DNA of 64,000 nucleotides from Nitrospirota bacterium (GCA_021810805.1 JAJZHW010000001.1:1-64000), one strand, 5' to 3'; positions 32,613 to 41,163 are shown, numbered from the stretch's first letter. A program made the numbers and translations. Notes: generated from the letters alone by a model not told the origin.

Positions 32613-33520
32613 GAAGGATCCTTGGGAGACTTCTGTCATCGGTGATTCTTCTTTGGGCGGTCTTTACCCTGACCTTTCTCCTGACCCGATTCGCTCCCGG
32701 CAACCCCTTTGCCCAGGGGAGGCACATGCCTCCCGAGGTCATGGCCAACCTCATGAAGGTTTACCACCTGGACCAGCCCTTGTGGGTCCAATACCTTCTG
32801 ACGTTGCGTCAAACGCTGGAAGGGGATCTGGGAGTCTCCTACAAGGCGGCGGGCATTCCGGTCTCGGAGATCCTCCTGCAGACCCTGCCCGTCTCCCTCA
32901 CGCTGGGGGCCGCCGCCCTTCTTGTTTCCGTCCTTATGGGGCTGCTTGGAGGTCTTCTGATCGGGATTGGCTCCCCGATCCTGTCGCGCACGCTTCGCTG
33001 GACAACGACCCTTCTTGTCGGACTCCCGTCCTTTCTTCTGGCCGCTGTTCTGATCGATCTGCTGGCTCTCCGGGGAGGCTTGCTTCCGGTGGCACTGTGG
33101 GAAGGATGGCGTTCGGCGGTGCTTCCGGTGATCGCGCTCTCTGTGGCTCCGGCCGGCTACCTGGCCCGAGTCTTTGCGGCTTCGATGGAAGAGACCCTTG
33201 ATAGCCCTTTTTACCGGACTGCGGTAGCCAAGGGGCTCGATCCTCTAAGACGAATCGTCTTTCACCTGGTTCTTCCCTCACTCAATGCGGTCCTCTCCCT
33301 GCTGGGGCCCCTGGCGGCAGCATTCCTGACGGGATCCTTTGTGGTGGAGACGGTCTTTGCCATTCCGGGAATGGGACGGGTCTTTGTCCTCTCCGTCATG
33401 AACCGGGACTATCCCCTTATCATGGGAACGACGCTGGTCTACACCGTCTTCCTCACGGTGGCGGTATTGCTGGGAGACTTTCTTTCGGAGGCCGTGGATC
33501 CCCGGGTTCGGGCGGTCTAG
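32609..33520 (+). CDS. ABC transporter permease, DppB/OppB type
   Basis: A 303-residue permease with the OppB N-terminus (ILLWAVFTLTFLLTRFAPGNPF), a periplasmic stretch LDQPLWVQYLLTL and the EAA-loop region YRTAVAKGLDPLRRIVFHLVLPS (in part). Six membrane helices are evident. ATG 32609 overlaps the TGA of the DppC-like gene (ATGA). The C-before-B order is the reverse of most opp/dpp operons, where B comes first. The transcript may end near 33520; the following gene is convergent. Confidence 0.88.
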   Translation: MRRILGRLLSSVILLWAVFTLTFLLTRFAPGNPFAQGRHMPPEVMANLMKVYHLDQPLWVQYLLTLRQTLEGDLGVSYKAAGIPVSEILLQTLPVSLTLGAAALLVSVLMGLLGGLLIGIGSPILSRTLRWTTTLLVGLPSFLLAAVLIDLLALRGGLLPVALWEGWRSAVLPVIALSVAPAGYLARVFAASMEETLDSPFYRTAVAKGLDPLRRIVFHLVLPSLNAVLSLLGPLAAAFLTGSFVVETVFAIPGMGRVFVLSVMNRDYPLIMGTTLVYTVFLTVAVLLGDFLSEAVDPRVRAV

Positions 33521-33554
33521 CCGCGAGCCCGGGGCACGGTCAGGACAGGAGGCA

Positions 33555-34586
33555 CTAAGAGGAAAAGGGGAGCCATTCGGAGGGGGTGGTTTTCTTGAAA
33601 AGGGCGAGAACCTGGCGGTTGAGCCCCTGCCGCTCGCATTCGGTGGAGACCTTCCGGAGCAGATCCCCGAAAAGTTCCTGGGTTGGGTTGCTATAGATCA
33701 CGACCTCTTCAAGGAGCATTCTCACAGCGGTGAGAAGAGCATTTTCGCGGGTTCCCAACGGGAAGTCCGGGGGGGAGATCATCCCCAGCAGCTTGGTGTG
33801 GGTGACCTTCTTCCTTCTTGAAAGGTGAGGAAGGACTTCGTCGCTGCCGGCAGCGGACGTGTTGCGGGGAAGGTCGTGGAGAAGGATCCAGAAGGTCACC
33901 AGCTCCTGTTCGTCGTCGTCGATCCGGAGTTTCTTGCCCATTTTTCGGGCCGTTTCGGCGGCCGCCTTGCGGATGCCTTCGGGCTCGTGGCGGGTGCGTT
34001 CGAGGAAGGCGGAGATATGGTCGATGGCATCTCCCGGCAGGTTCTGGACGATGGCCACCATCGTGGGCAGAGAAAGGCTCTTGTCGAGAAAGTTGCGGAT
34101 GGAGAAGATCGGTCCCCCACAGATTCGCGCGGCCTCCCCTGAAAGAATTGCCGTACTCATCAGGTCGTCGGCACGATAGATCCCGTCATCGATCCCGCTG
34201 ATGCCGATGTAGAGGTTCTTGATCGGTCCCGAGGGGCGGACAATGTCCTTGACAATGCGTCGGGCCATGACCAAGGCGCCATCGGGCATTGTTTCAGGAA
34301 GCAGGATAAAGGAGTGGCTCTCCGTATCCTCTTCGACGGTGTCGGTGCTCCTCAGATGTTTTCTGAGAAGGGTTTCCATCTTCGATGTTCCCGAGCTGAT
34401 TGCAGTGGTTCCCGAAAAGTCTGCCGACACGGAAAGCAGGGAGAGGGGGCGACGGTAGCGGAGGGCTCTCAGAAGCTCCTGCTGGATGGCGGTCCCGTTG
34501 GGTTGCAAGAAAGAGGCAGTCTTTTTCATCGAGTCCTCGGTAATAGGGGGCAGGGCCTGGGGGTCAAAAATTCCTTGAAAAAACAT
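33555..34586 (-). CDS. Degenerate GGDEF-domain protein with uncharacterised C-terminal region
   Basis: A 343-residue protein whose residues 25-170 follow the GGDEF-domain pattern (ALRYRRPLSLLSVSADF; LLRKHLRSTDTVEED; FILLPETMPDGALVMARRI), but the signature itself is replaced by ESHSF. It therefore should not make cyclic di-GMP and may bind nucleotide or serve as a scaffold. Residues 175-343 are helical, with LLHDLPRN recalling an HD-type fold but no HD metal pair. The ATG at 34586 has GGGGAG upstream; ATG 34529 is an alternative start. It is convergent with the permeases. Confidence 0.7.
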   Translation of the reverse strand: MFFQGIFDPQALPPITEDSMKKTASFLQPNGTAIQQELLRALRYRRPLSLLSVSADFSGTTAISSGTSKMETLLRKHLRSTDTVEEDTESHSFILLPETMPDGALVMARRIVKDIVRPSGPIKNLYIGISGIDDGIYRADDLMSTAILSGEAARICGGPIFSIRNFLDKSLSLPTMVAIVQNLPGDAIDHISAFLERTRHEPEGIRKAAAETARKMGKKLRIDDDEQELVTFWILLHDLPRNTSAAGSDEVLPHLSRRKKVTHTKLLGMISPPDFPLGTRENALLTAVRMLLEEVVIYSNPTQELFGDLLRKVSTECERQGLNRQVLALFKKTTPSEWLPFSS

Positions 34587-34850
34587 CAAAGATCTTCTCC
34601 CCTAAAGGATCCTTGATGTTTGAGACCGGAAAATTTCATATTCGTATGTCGGTGGCAATAATTGGTGCCATCCTTCGCATTTCCTAGAATCGAAGAAGCA
34701 CATCACATGATAGCATAAATATTTTGTTCTTTGATACGGCTTCCTGTCGATGGCTCGTAGAGTCATCCCGTTGACGATAAAGCATTCGCTTCATGGAAGG
34801 ACGAAAAAGAGAGCCTTTCACGGCGCTGATGGCAAAGAGAGGGAGAAGAA

Positions 34851-36056
34851 ATGGAAAAAAAGAAAAAAACGGAGGAGCTCTCAGATGGTTTTGAGACGAT
34901 GGCGATTCACGGGGGGGATCTCGAGGATCCCTTTCGGGCCCTGACCTCTCCGTTGTATATGACCTCGACCTATACCTTTCCGAGTGTGGAAGAGATGTCC
35001 TCGGTCCTTTCCGGGGAGCGGTCCGGTTATGTCTACTCCCGCGCCGGAAATCCCACAGTCGGGGCAATGGAGAAGCTCGTGGCCAGACTCGAAGGAGGGG
35101 AGGCGGGAGTCGCCTTTGCCTCCGGGATGGGGGCCATTGCGGCCGTTCTCCTGCACTTTGCCAAAAGTCGACGTCCCTTGATTGTCTCCCGCCATATCTA
35201 TACGGGAACCCGCCACTTTATTTCGGGGATGCTCGAACCCCTGGGGCTTCCGGTCAAGGTCGCCGACCTTCGTGCCACCGAAGGGTTGGGAGACTTCAGG
35301 GAGCTCCTTCGGGCAGGGGCCGGAGGGGTCTTTTGTGAGACCCCGTCCAACCCCAGCCTCGACATTCTCGACCTGAAGGCCGTGGCCGATCTCTGTTCGG
35401 AGTACGGAGTTCCCTTGGCCGTGGACAACACCTTTCCCTCGCCGGCACTTCAGAAGCCCCTGCATCTTGGCGCGACACTCGTTGTCCATAGTGCCACCAA
35501 ATATCTGGGGGGCCACGGAGACCTTCTGGGAGGTGTGGCGGTGGGGAACGCGGAGGTGGTGCGAAAGATTGCCACAGTGGAGGGCCCTCTCCTGGGCGCC
35601 ACGCTCTCCCCCATGAATGCCTGGCTCATTCTTCGCGGGATCAAGACTTTGGCTCTCCGCATGGAGGCCCATACCGCGAGGGCCACCGCCCTGGCTCTAT
35701 TTTTCAAGGAGCAGTCGGCGGTGGTCGATGTCCGCTACCCTGGGCTTCCCTCCCACCCCGGCCATGAGGTCGCCTCCCGGCAGATGGCCGGAGCCGGGGG
35801 GATGCTTTCGGTGGTCTTCGACGGAGCGGAAAGGGCACGGCGCTTCATGAATGCCCTTCGAGTGATCCGGATCGGCGTGAGCCTGGGAGATCCGGCCTCG
35901 CTGGTGGAACACCCTGCCAGCATGAGCCACCGGGGGTATTCTTCCCGGGAGCGGGAGTTCATGGGTGTCCCCGAGGGGCTCGTCCGTCTTTCTGTGGGAC
36001 TTGAGAGCCCCGACGATCTCCTCGGTGATGTTGAGCAGGCCCTTCGGAGTCTTTAA
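34851..36056 (+). CDS. Cys/Met metabolism PLP-dependent enzyme
   Basis: A 401-residue enzyme of the cystathionine gamma-synthase/gamma-lyase/O-acetylhomoserine sulfhydrylase family. The PLP lysine is in SATKYLGGHGDLLGG. Phosphate-binding and ring-stacking segments GYVYSRAGNPTV and SGMGAIAAVL, and the Asp in VDNTFPSP, are intact. Family members act on homoserine esters or methionine and cysteine; the sequence does not discriminate. GAGAGGGAGAAG precedes ATG 34851, and the protein starts with a Lys-rich tail. Its end overlaps the convergent DUF2231-like gene by 4 bp. Confidence 0.92.
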   Translation: MEKKKKTEELSDGFETMAIHGGDLEDPFRALTSPLYMTSTYTFPSVEEMSSVLSGERSGYVYSRAGNPTVGAMEKLVARLEGGEAGVAFASGMGAIAAVLLHFAKSRRPLIVSRHIYTGTRHFISGMLEPLGLPVKVADLRATEGLGDFRELLRAGAGGVFCETPSNPSLDILDLKAVADLCSEYGVPLAVDNTFPSPALQKPLHLGATLVVHSATKYLGGHGDLLGGVAVGNAEVVRKIATVEGPLLGATLSPMNAWLILRGIKTLALRMEAHTARATALALFFKEQSAVVDVRYPGLPSHPGHEVASRQMAGAGGMLSVVFDGAERARRFMNALRVIRIGVSLGDPASLVEHPASMSHRGYSSREREFMGVPEGLVRLSVGLESPDDLLGDVEQALRSL

Positions 36057-36490
36057 AACCGGACCCCGGTGAGCCCCACGCCCTGAAGGAAGACGAGCCG
36101 CTCGCCCAGAAGGGCCGTTCCCAGGAGAAGAAGAAAAAGCCCCAGATCCAGCCCCGCAAAAAGATGTCGGAGCCGGAGCTTGTCGGGCCGAAGGCCTGCA
36201 AGAACCCGCCCGGTGATCCCTGCCAGAAGAAGCAGCCCCATCCCGCCATGAATCGATCCCAGAGAGATCTCATGGCCTGCGTTTTGAAGGATCCGATCGT
36301 TGGCCAGGGCGATCCATCCCGTGCCCACCCCCACAAGAACGAGCCCCACGATCCCCTCTCCGAAAAATCTCTCCCCCGGAAGAGTCGACTCAATTTTTCC
36401 CGTGAGCTTCCCGAAATCCCAGAGAAGGTAAATCAGTCCGAAGCCCACGGTGAAATGGATCAGGGCGGGGTGGAGATGGGACCAGACCAT
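36053..36490 (-). CDS. DUF2231-like multi-pass membrane protein
   Basis: A 145-residue protein with four predicted helices. The N-terminus HLHPALIHFTVGFGLIYLL and internal His residues (GHEIS, GSIHGGMG) match the pattern of DUF2231/YpfA-type membrane proteins, which may bind heme or another redox group; the function is unknown. ATG 36490 is chosen because GGAGG lies 5 bp upstream, inside an alternative longer reading from 36502. It starts just beside the upstream element of the nitrogen operon, and divergent transcription may be affected by it. Confidence 0.8.
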   Translation of the reverse strand: MVWSHLHPALIHFTVGFGLIYLLWDFGKLTGKIESTLPGERFFGEGIVGLVLVGVGTGWIALANDRILQNAGHEISLGSIHGGMGLLLLAGITGRVLAGLRPDKLRLRHLFAGLDLGLFLLLLGTALLGERLVFLQGVGLTGVRF

Positions 36491-36506
36491 GGGGGCCTCC
36501 ATGAAA

Positions 36507-36546
36507 TGTCAGTGCATGGACAAAAATGTTTGTCTTGACGTGGACA
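36507..36546 (+). promoter_or_regulatory. Tandem TGT-N10-ACA activator sites (candidate NifA-type UAS)
   Basis: Two sites fit TGT-N10-ACA: 36507-36522 and 36531-36546, each also reading TGTC-N8-GACA, with centres 24 bp apart. This is the geometry of NifA upstream activator sequences (TGT-N4-T-N5-ACA), though the central T is not matched. They lie about 84 and 108 bp before the -24 element at 36622. Each is followed by AAAAATGT, giving GGACAAAAATGT at 36518-36529 and 36542-36553, as in 7394-7405. Confidence 0.7.
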
Positions 36547-36619
36547 AAAATGTTGCGATCTGATGGCTTTGTTTCTGTCTTATTTTATTTAAATTGTTAT
36601 ATTGTAACGATATTAGATA

Positions 36620-36636
36620 TTGGCACGCTTCTTGTA
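36620..36636 (+). promoter_or_regulatory. Sigma-54-type (-24/-12) promoter of the porin-amt-glnK operon
   Basis: TTGGCACGCTTCTTGTA has GG at 36622-36623 and GT at 36634-36635, with exactly 10 bp between them. It matches TTGGCACG-N4-TTGCW except T for C in the -12 GC. The predicted start is near 36647, leaving a leader of about 240 bp before ATG 36889. Two TGT-N10-ACA sites sit upstream at enhancer distance. Confidence 0.8.
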
Positions 36637-36653
36637 TATCATGGGGCGTCCTC

Positions 36654-36691
36654 CTCCTTGCCCGCCTGGGGATCTCCCGGGCGGGAAGGAG
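36654..36691 (+). other. Strong leader hairpin before the porin gene
   Basis: CTCCTT, a bulged G and CCCGCCTGGG (36654-36670) pair with CCCGGGCGGG and AAGGAG (36676-36691) around a GATCT loop. This gives a 16-bp stem with one bulge and one T-G wobble. It would form at the 5' end of the sigma-54 transcript. The AAGGAG it hides is Shine-Dalgarno-like but is not placed near a convincing start codon. It may act as an attenuator or stability element. Confidence 0.6.
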
Positions 36692-36705
36692 AGAGACACT
36701 CCTCC

Positions 36706-36721
36706 GGAACAGTACTGTTCC
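36706..36721. promoter_or_regulatory. Perfect 16-bp palindrome in the porin leader
   Basis: GGAACAGTACTGTTCC is identical to its reverse complement over 16 bp. It lies between the predicted sigma-54 start (about 36647) and ATG 36889, where a repressor could act as a roadblock. It resembles no operator I can name with certainty. No gene is recognised in 36491-36888. Confidence 0.5.
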
Positions 36722-36888
36722 TTCAAAGGATCTTCTCGCCGACGAGATTTTTCCAATATTGCGACGGACCGTACACTCTGCCGCGATCATCTTCTCCTGT
36801 TTCTTAATGACATTATCGTGACGATTGTTGTGACGGGATCGGCGGGATCGTTTTTCCCCTCCCCACACTTACTCTCCAAGGAGATTCC

Positions 36889-38253
36889 ATGCGAGAAGAA
36901 CTTCCATTATTGCGTCTTGGCCGAACCCTTTTGGCCGGTGCCCTTCTTTTGACGGCGGGGGAGCTGTTCGTGGGGATTCATTCCGCCCTGGCGGACTCTT
37001 CCGCGCCGGCGGCCTCCTCTTCACCCAGTACGACGACCACCCCGGCTCCGGCAGCTTCTGCCGCGGCTCCCGCGGCCACCCCGGCCCCGACGGATCTCGT
37101 TCTCCCCGCCATGAACATCCATATGAAGGGCTTCATCGATGTCTACGGGCAGTACAACCCCACAAGCTCGGGGTATTCGGACTTCCGGGCCTACGACTAC
37201 GGGGCGAACTCCTTCAACGTCAACATGGCCCAGCTGAAGATCTGGCGTCCCGACGACGACGGGGTGGGATTCGTGCTCCGGGCCGACTTCGGCCCCGGCG
37301 CCTACGCCTCGGGACAGCTCTTTTCTCCAGGCTACTACGGAGCTCTCGGGGGAGGTAATGCCCAAGCCATGCCTTATACCTCGTTCTGGCTCGAGGAGGC
37401 CTACATCAACTTCCTCGTTCCCCATACCAACAAGGAGCTCGAAGTCTACGGCGGGCAGTTCCAGACCCTGGCCAACTTCGAGGTGATCCAGCCCTACGGG
37501 AACTGGATGGTCTCCGACGGCTACACCTTCTTTCTGGGACCCTACACCCACACCGGCGTCCGTCTTCACTACGCCCCCAACGCCACCACCAACTTCTACC
37601 TGGGGGTGAACAACGGGTGGAACTCGAACTTCCAGCAGAACCAGGGCTACTTTGCCCAGGATCTCGAGGTGGGGGTCGTGGCCAATCCGATCAGTTGGCT
37701 CAACATCAACTTCTCCGGCTACTTCGGACCCCAGGTCAGAAACAGCTATTTCGATGCACTGAGTCCGATGGGTGCCTGTACGACTGCAACAGGCATCTGC
37801 GCCAACGCCAACGTTCCCACCTGGCGCAACTACGGGGCCTTTGTGGTGGAAGTGGGGCCATTCGACCACTTCACCCTGGTCACCGACGACTCCTACGGAG
37901 GCCAGTCAGAAGGCACCATCTCTTCAACCGGCACCCCCACCGGGTATGCGGTTTGGTACTCGAGCGAGAATTTCGTGCGCTATGACATCAACGACACCAT
38001 GGATCTCGTGGCCCGCTACGAGGTCTACTACGATCCCAACGGCTTCATGACGGGGCTTTCCGGGACGGCGATCAACGATGAGTCGGTGGACTTCCAGTGG
38101 AACTTCTACCCGAACCTCATCAGCCGGATCGAGTATCGCCACGACAACGCAAGCACGGCGCTCTTTAATAACAGCGGCGTCAATGGCGCCAACCACGGCT
38201 CCCCGCTCAATTCGATGGACACCGTCGATCTCGAGCTGGTCTACACCTTCTGA
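36889..38253 (+). CDS. Outer-membrane porin, BBP2/OmpL-like
   Basis: A 454-residue exported protein: signal peptide (LLAGALLLTAGELFVGIHSALA), a Pro/Ala/Thr-rich linker to about residue 65, then a large beta-barrel. Features are KGFIDVYGQYNP at the barrel start, many aromatic-girdle segments (FWLEEAYINFLVP, GVRLHYAPNATTNFYLGVN), and RIEYRHDNAS ending in ELVYTF with terminal Phe. This is the style of the putative beta-barrel porin-2 family. AGGAG lies before ATG 36889. It is 75 bp before amt under the same sigma-54 promoter, so it may let ammonium or a nitrogen compound cross the outer membrane; the substrate is inferred only. Confidence 0.8.
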   Translation: MREELPLLRLGRTLLAGALLLTAGELFVGIHSALADSSAPAASSSPSTTTTPAPAASAAAPAATPAPTDLVLPAMNIHMKGFIDVYGQYNPTSSGYSDFRAYDYGANSFNVNMAQLKIWRPDDDGVGFVLRADFGPGAYASGQLFSPGYYGALGGGNAQAMPYTSFWLEEAYINFLVPHTNKELEVYGGQFQTLANFEVIQPYGNWMVSDGYTFFLGPYTHTGVRLHYAPNATTNFYLGVNNGWNSNFQQNQGYFAQDLEVGVVANPISWLNINFSGYFGPQVRNSYFDALSPMGACTTATGICANANVPTWRNYGAFVVEVGPFDHFTLVTDDSYGGQSEGTISSTGTPTGYAVWYSSENFVRYDINDTMDLVARYEVYYDPNGFMTGLSGTAINDESVDFQWNFYPNLISRIEYRHDNASTALFNNSGVNGANHGSPLNSMDTVDLELVYTF

Positions 38254-38328
38254 TCCACGAAAGACTCTGCCGGGGCCGGAGAATGTTCTTCGGCCCCCTT
38301 TATCCACCTCCTGTGAGGAGATCATTCC

Positions 38329-39798
38329 ATGAACATAGGAAAATTGCCAGGAAAGATGCTTCTTTCGGCTGTTCCGCTCCTGCTTCTTGCCGGGACGGCC
38401 AGCGCGGCGGCCGGGCCCACTCCGGCGGCGATCGCGGCCGATACCATCTGGACCGTTGTCGCAGCCGTTCTCGTCATGTTCATGCAGGCCGGGTTCGCCT
38501 TTCTCGAGGCCGGGCTCACCCGGGCCAAGAGTGCCGGCCATATCGCGGTGAAGAACATCGTGATCTTCTCCATCGCCAGTCTGGTCTTCTGGGCGGTGGG
38601 ATTTGCCGTCTGCTTCGGAACCGGCAACGCCATCTTCGGAACCTCGGGATGGGGGCTGGCCGTTCCTGACAAGGATATCAACACCGTCTTTGCCTCGCTG
38701 TCCTTCTCGGACATTCCGTTGGCTGCCAAGTATCTCTTCGAGGTGGTCTTCTGCGCGGTCAGCCTCGCCATCGTCTGGGGTGGCATGGCCGAGCGGACAA
38801 AGTTTATCGTCTACCTCGTTTTCGGTGTCGTCTTCTCGGCGGCGATCTACCCCGTCGTCGGGCACTGGATCTGGGGGGGCGGATGGCTGTCGACCCTCGG
38901 CATGCAGGACTTTGCCGGATCCACCGTCGTTCATCTTCAGGGAGCCTCGGCAGCCCTGGCCGGTGCCATCCTTCTTGGGCCCCGTATCGGAAAATACACC
39001 AAGGACGGCAAGTCCAATGCCATCGTGGGACACAACATTCCCTTCGTGGTGCTGGGAACCTTGATCCTCTGGCTCGGGTGGTTCGGATTCAACCCCGGAT
39101 CCACCATGATGGCGACGACTCCGTCGGTCGGTTATTTCGCCTACGTGGCCATGACCACCAACCTTGCGGCCGCCGCGGGAGCCCTGGCCTCCATGTTCAT
39201 GGCCTGGAAGCTTCTGGGAACGCCTGACATGTCCATGATTGCCAACGGCGCCATTGCCGCTCTTGTCGCCATCACGGCCACCTGTGCCTTCGTCGACCCC
39301 TGGGCCTCTATCGTGGTCGGTGCCATTGCTGGTATTATCGCGGTGGTGGGCGTTCTCCTGGTTGACCGTCTGAGAATCGACGATCCTGTCGGGGCGGTGG
39401 CAGTTCACGGCTTTGCCGGAGTCTGGGGAACCCTGGCCAACGGTCTCTTTGCCACACCCGATCGTGCCAAGCTCCTGGGCGTGGGTGGCCCGGGCCTCCT
39501 CTACGGTGGAGGGTTTCACCAGCTCGTCGTCCAGATCGAAGGCGTGTCAGCCTCTTTTGCCTATGTCTTCGTGATGAGCTTCCTGGTTCTTTATGTGCTC
39601 AAGATCACCGTCGGGATCCGCGTGACGGAAAAAGAAGAGCTTCAAGGGCTCGATATCAGCGAACACAAGATGTGGGGCTATCCGGAGATCTTCAACCCCT
39701 CTTTCGGCGGTTCGGGATCCATGGGGATGCCGTCGTCGGGAGCATCCGCTCCTCGCATCGAATCGGTTCAGGCCACAGGACAGACTCTTCGTCCATAG
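38329..39798 (+). CDS. amt: Ammonium transporter Amt
   Basis: A 489-residue Amt/Rh-family channel. A cleavable-looking signal segment (AVPLLLLAGTASAAAG) is followed by eleven membrane helices. The two pore histidines are in STVVHLQGASAAL and GAVAVHGFAGVWGT; the ammonium-recruiting and Phe-gate regions (FAFLEAGLTRAKSAGH) are intact. The C-terminal tail after the last helix contains ISEHKMWGYPE, which contacts PII in related channels. GAGGAG precedes ATG 38329. It sits between the porin and glnK in a sigma-54-controlled operon. Confidence 0.97.
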   Translation: MNIGKLPGKMLLSAVPLLLLAGTASAAAGPTPAAIAADTIWTVVAAVLVMFMQAGFAFLEAGLTRAKSAGHIAVKNIVIFSIASLVFWAVGFAVCFGTGNAIFGTSGWGLAVPDKDINTVFASLSFSDIPLAAKYLFEVVFCAVSLAIVWGGMAERTKFIVYLVFGVVFSAAIYPVVGHWIWGGGWLSTLGMQDFAGSTVVHLQGASAALAGAILLGPRIGKYTKDGKSNAIVGHNIPFVVLGTLILWLGWFGFNPGSTMMATTPSVGYFAYVAMTTNLAAAAGALASMFMAWKLLGTPDMSMIANGAIAALVAITATCAFVDPWASIVVGAIAGIIAVVGVLLVDRLRIDDPVGAVAVHGFAGVWGTLANGLFATPDRAKLLGVGGPGLLYGGGFHQLVVQIEGVSASFAYVFVMSFLVLYVLKITVGIRVTEKEELQGLDISEHKMWGYPEIFNPSFGGSGSMGMPSSGASAPRIESVQATGQTLRP

Positions 39799-40179
<381 letters not shown>

Positions 40180-40208
40180 GTTCAAAATGTGAGGTTTTTG
40201 TCAGGCCG

Positions 40209-40243
40209 GGGCCGGGGTCCGAAAGGATTCCGGCCCTTTTTTT
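40209..40243 (+). terminator. Rho-independent terminator after glnK
   Basis: A 12-bp stem with two G-T wobbles (40209-40220 with 40225-40236) and a GAAA tetraloop is followed by seven T (40237-40243). It ends the porin-amt-glnK transcript. Confidence 0.92.
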
Positions 40244-40284
40244 GCGGAAAAATTTCCCGGAAGAGTTTCCGGGTTCGTCGGACT

Positions 40285-41163
40285 TCAGGAAACGGTCAGG
40301 TCCAGACGACCTCCCGAAACGGGAGGGCACCAGTAATAGCCCCCGGTGACGGGGGTGGAAAAGGTGAAGAGGGCATCCCTTACCCCGTCGTCAGCTCCGG
40401 CCATCCGGCGGAGGATCCGCTCGAAGGGGTCGAGGGAGCTTCCGAAGGCAATGAATTCCAGCCCTTTTCCTTCGCCTTGGGCCCAGGGCATGGACTTTCG
40501 GTAGATAAAGGCGTCGGGAGAGAAGCTCTCCTGGGCACTCCGTTTGATGTGGGCCGAAATGGGGGCGTCATCGATCTCCCGATTCGACTCGATCTCCCGC
40601 CCTATCATCCGGTCCTGTTCCGATCTCGAGTGCTGATGGAGAAGATCGAGGTCATGCTCCCATCTCTGGACGGCCGCGAAGGAGGATCCGCGAGGAGCCG
40701 AGGTCCCATTGGAGATGGCCACCGAGAAGGCCCGCTCCCCGGAGGGGTTTTCCGTGCCGTCCACATAGCCGCTCAGATCACGCCCCTCCCGGTAGGTAAA
40801 GGTCTCCATGCGATCTTCCAGGACGAAATCATGGGCAAATAGAGCGGCGAGATTCTCCGCAATGTCGAAGATTTCCGATCGGCTCGGGGCGGTGGCAAAG
40901 GCCCAGAGGGATCCTTGCGATGACGGAATGGAGACGCCCGGTCCCGCCATTGACGGGAAGGGGCGAAGGGAGGGGAGGGTGAGGGAGAGAGACTTGAGGA
41001 GAGGGTCGCCGATCCCAAGAGTGCCCATTTTTGCATCGAATTGTGATGAGAGGGTTTTTCGGGCGCGAAGGGGATTGAAATCAGACGATTCTCTCCACGT
41101 CATGGAGAGCCCATAGGAGAGGTTGGCGGAAAGAATGCACGGCTGAGGAACGCTTCCGGACAC
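40285..41163 (-). CDS. Dyp-type heme peroxidase
   Basis: A 292-residue dye-decolourising peroxidase. The GXXDG motif with the distal Asp is GYVDGTENP (about residues 131-139), and the proximal heme His lies in DAPISAHIKRSAQ. A conserved Arg follows near DRMIGREIES. No Tat or Sec signal is seen, so it acts in the cytoplasm or in an encapsulin, none of which is nearby. GTG 41163 has GGAG at 7 bp. Cytochrome b561 follows upstream on the same strand, 73 bp away, but a functional link is unproven. Confidence 0.92.
   Translation of the reverse strand: MSGSVPQPCILSANLSYGLSMTWRESSDFNPLRARKTLSSQFDAKMGTLGIGDPLLKSLSLTLPSLRPFPSMAGPGVSIPSSQGSLWAFATAPSRSEIFDIAENLAALFAHDFVLEDRMETFTYREGRDLSGYVDGTENPSGERAFSVAISNGTSAPRGSSFAAVQRWEHDLDLLHQHSRSEQDRMIGREIESNREIDDAPISAHIKRSAQESFSPDAFIYRKSMPWAQGEGKGLEFIAFGSSLDPFERILRRMAGADDGVRDALFTFSTPVTGGYYWCPPVSGGRLDLTVS

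Noticed and set aside
34650-34667. A sigma-54-like match on the minus strand (TGGCACC...TTGCC) upstream of the degenerate GGDEF gene
   Set aside because: The GG and GC elements are 11 bp apart instead of 10, and there are further mismatches.
36641-36952. A plus-strand frame starting ATG 36641 in the porin leader
   Set aside because: Its ATG lies before the predicted transcript start, the residues are Pro/Arg-rich without pattern, and it overlaps the porin start out of frame.
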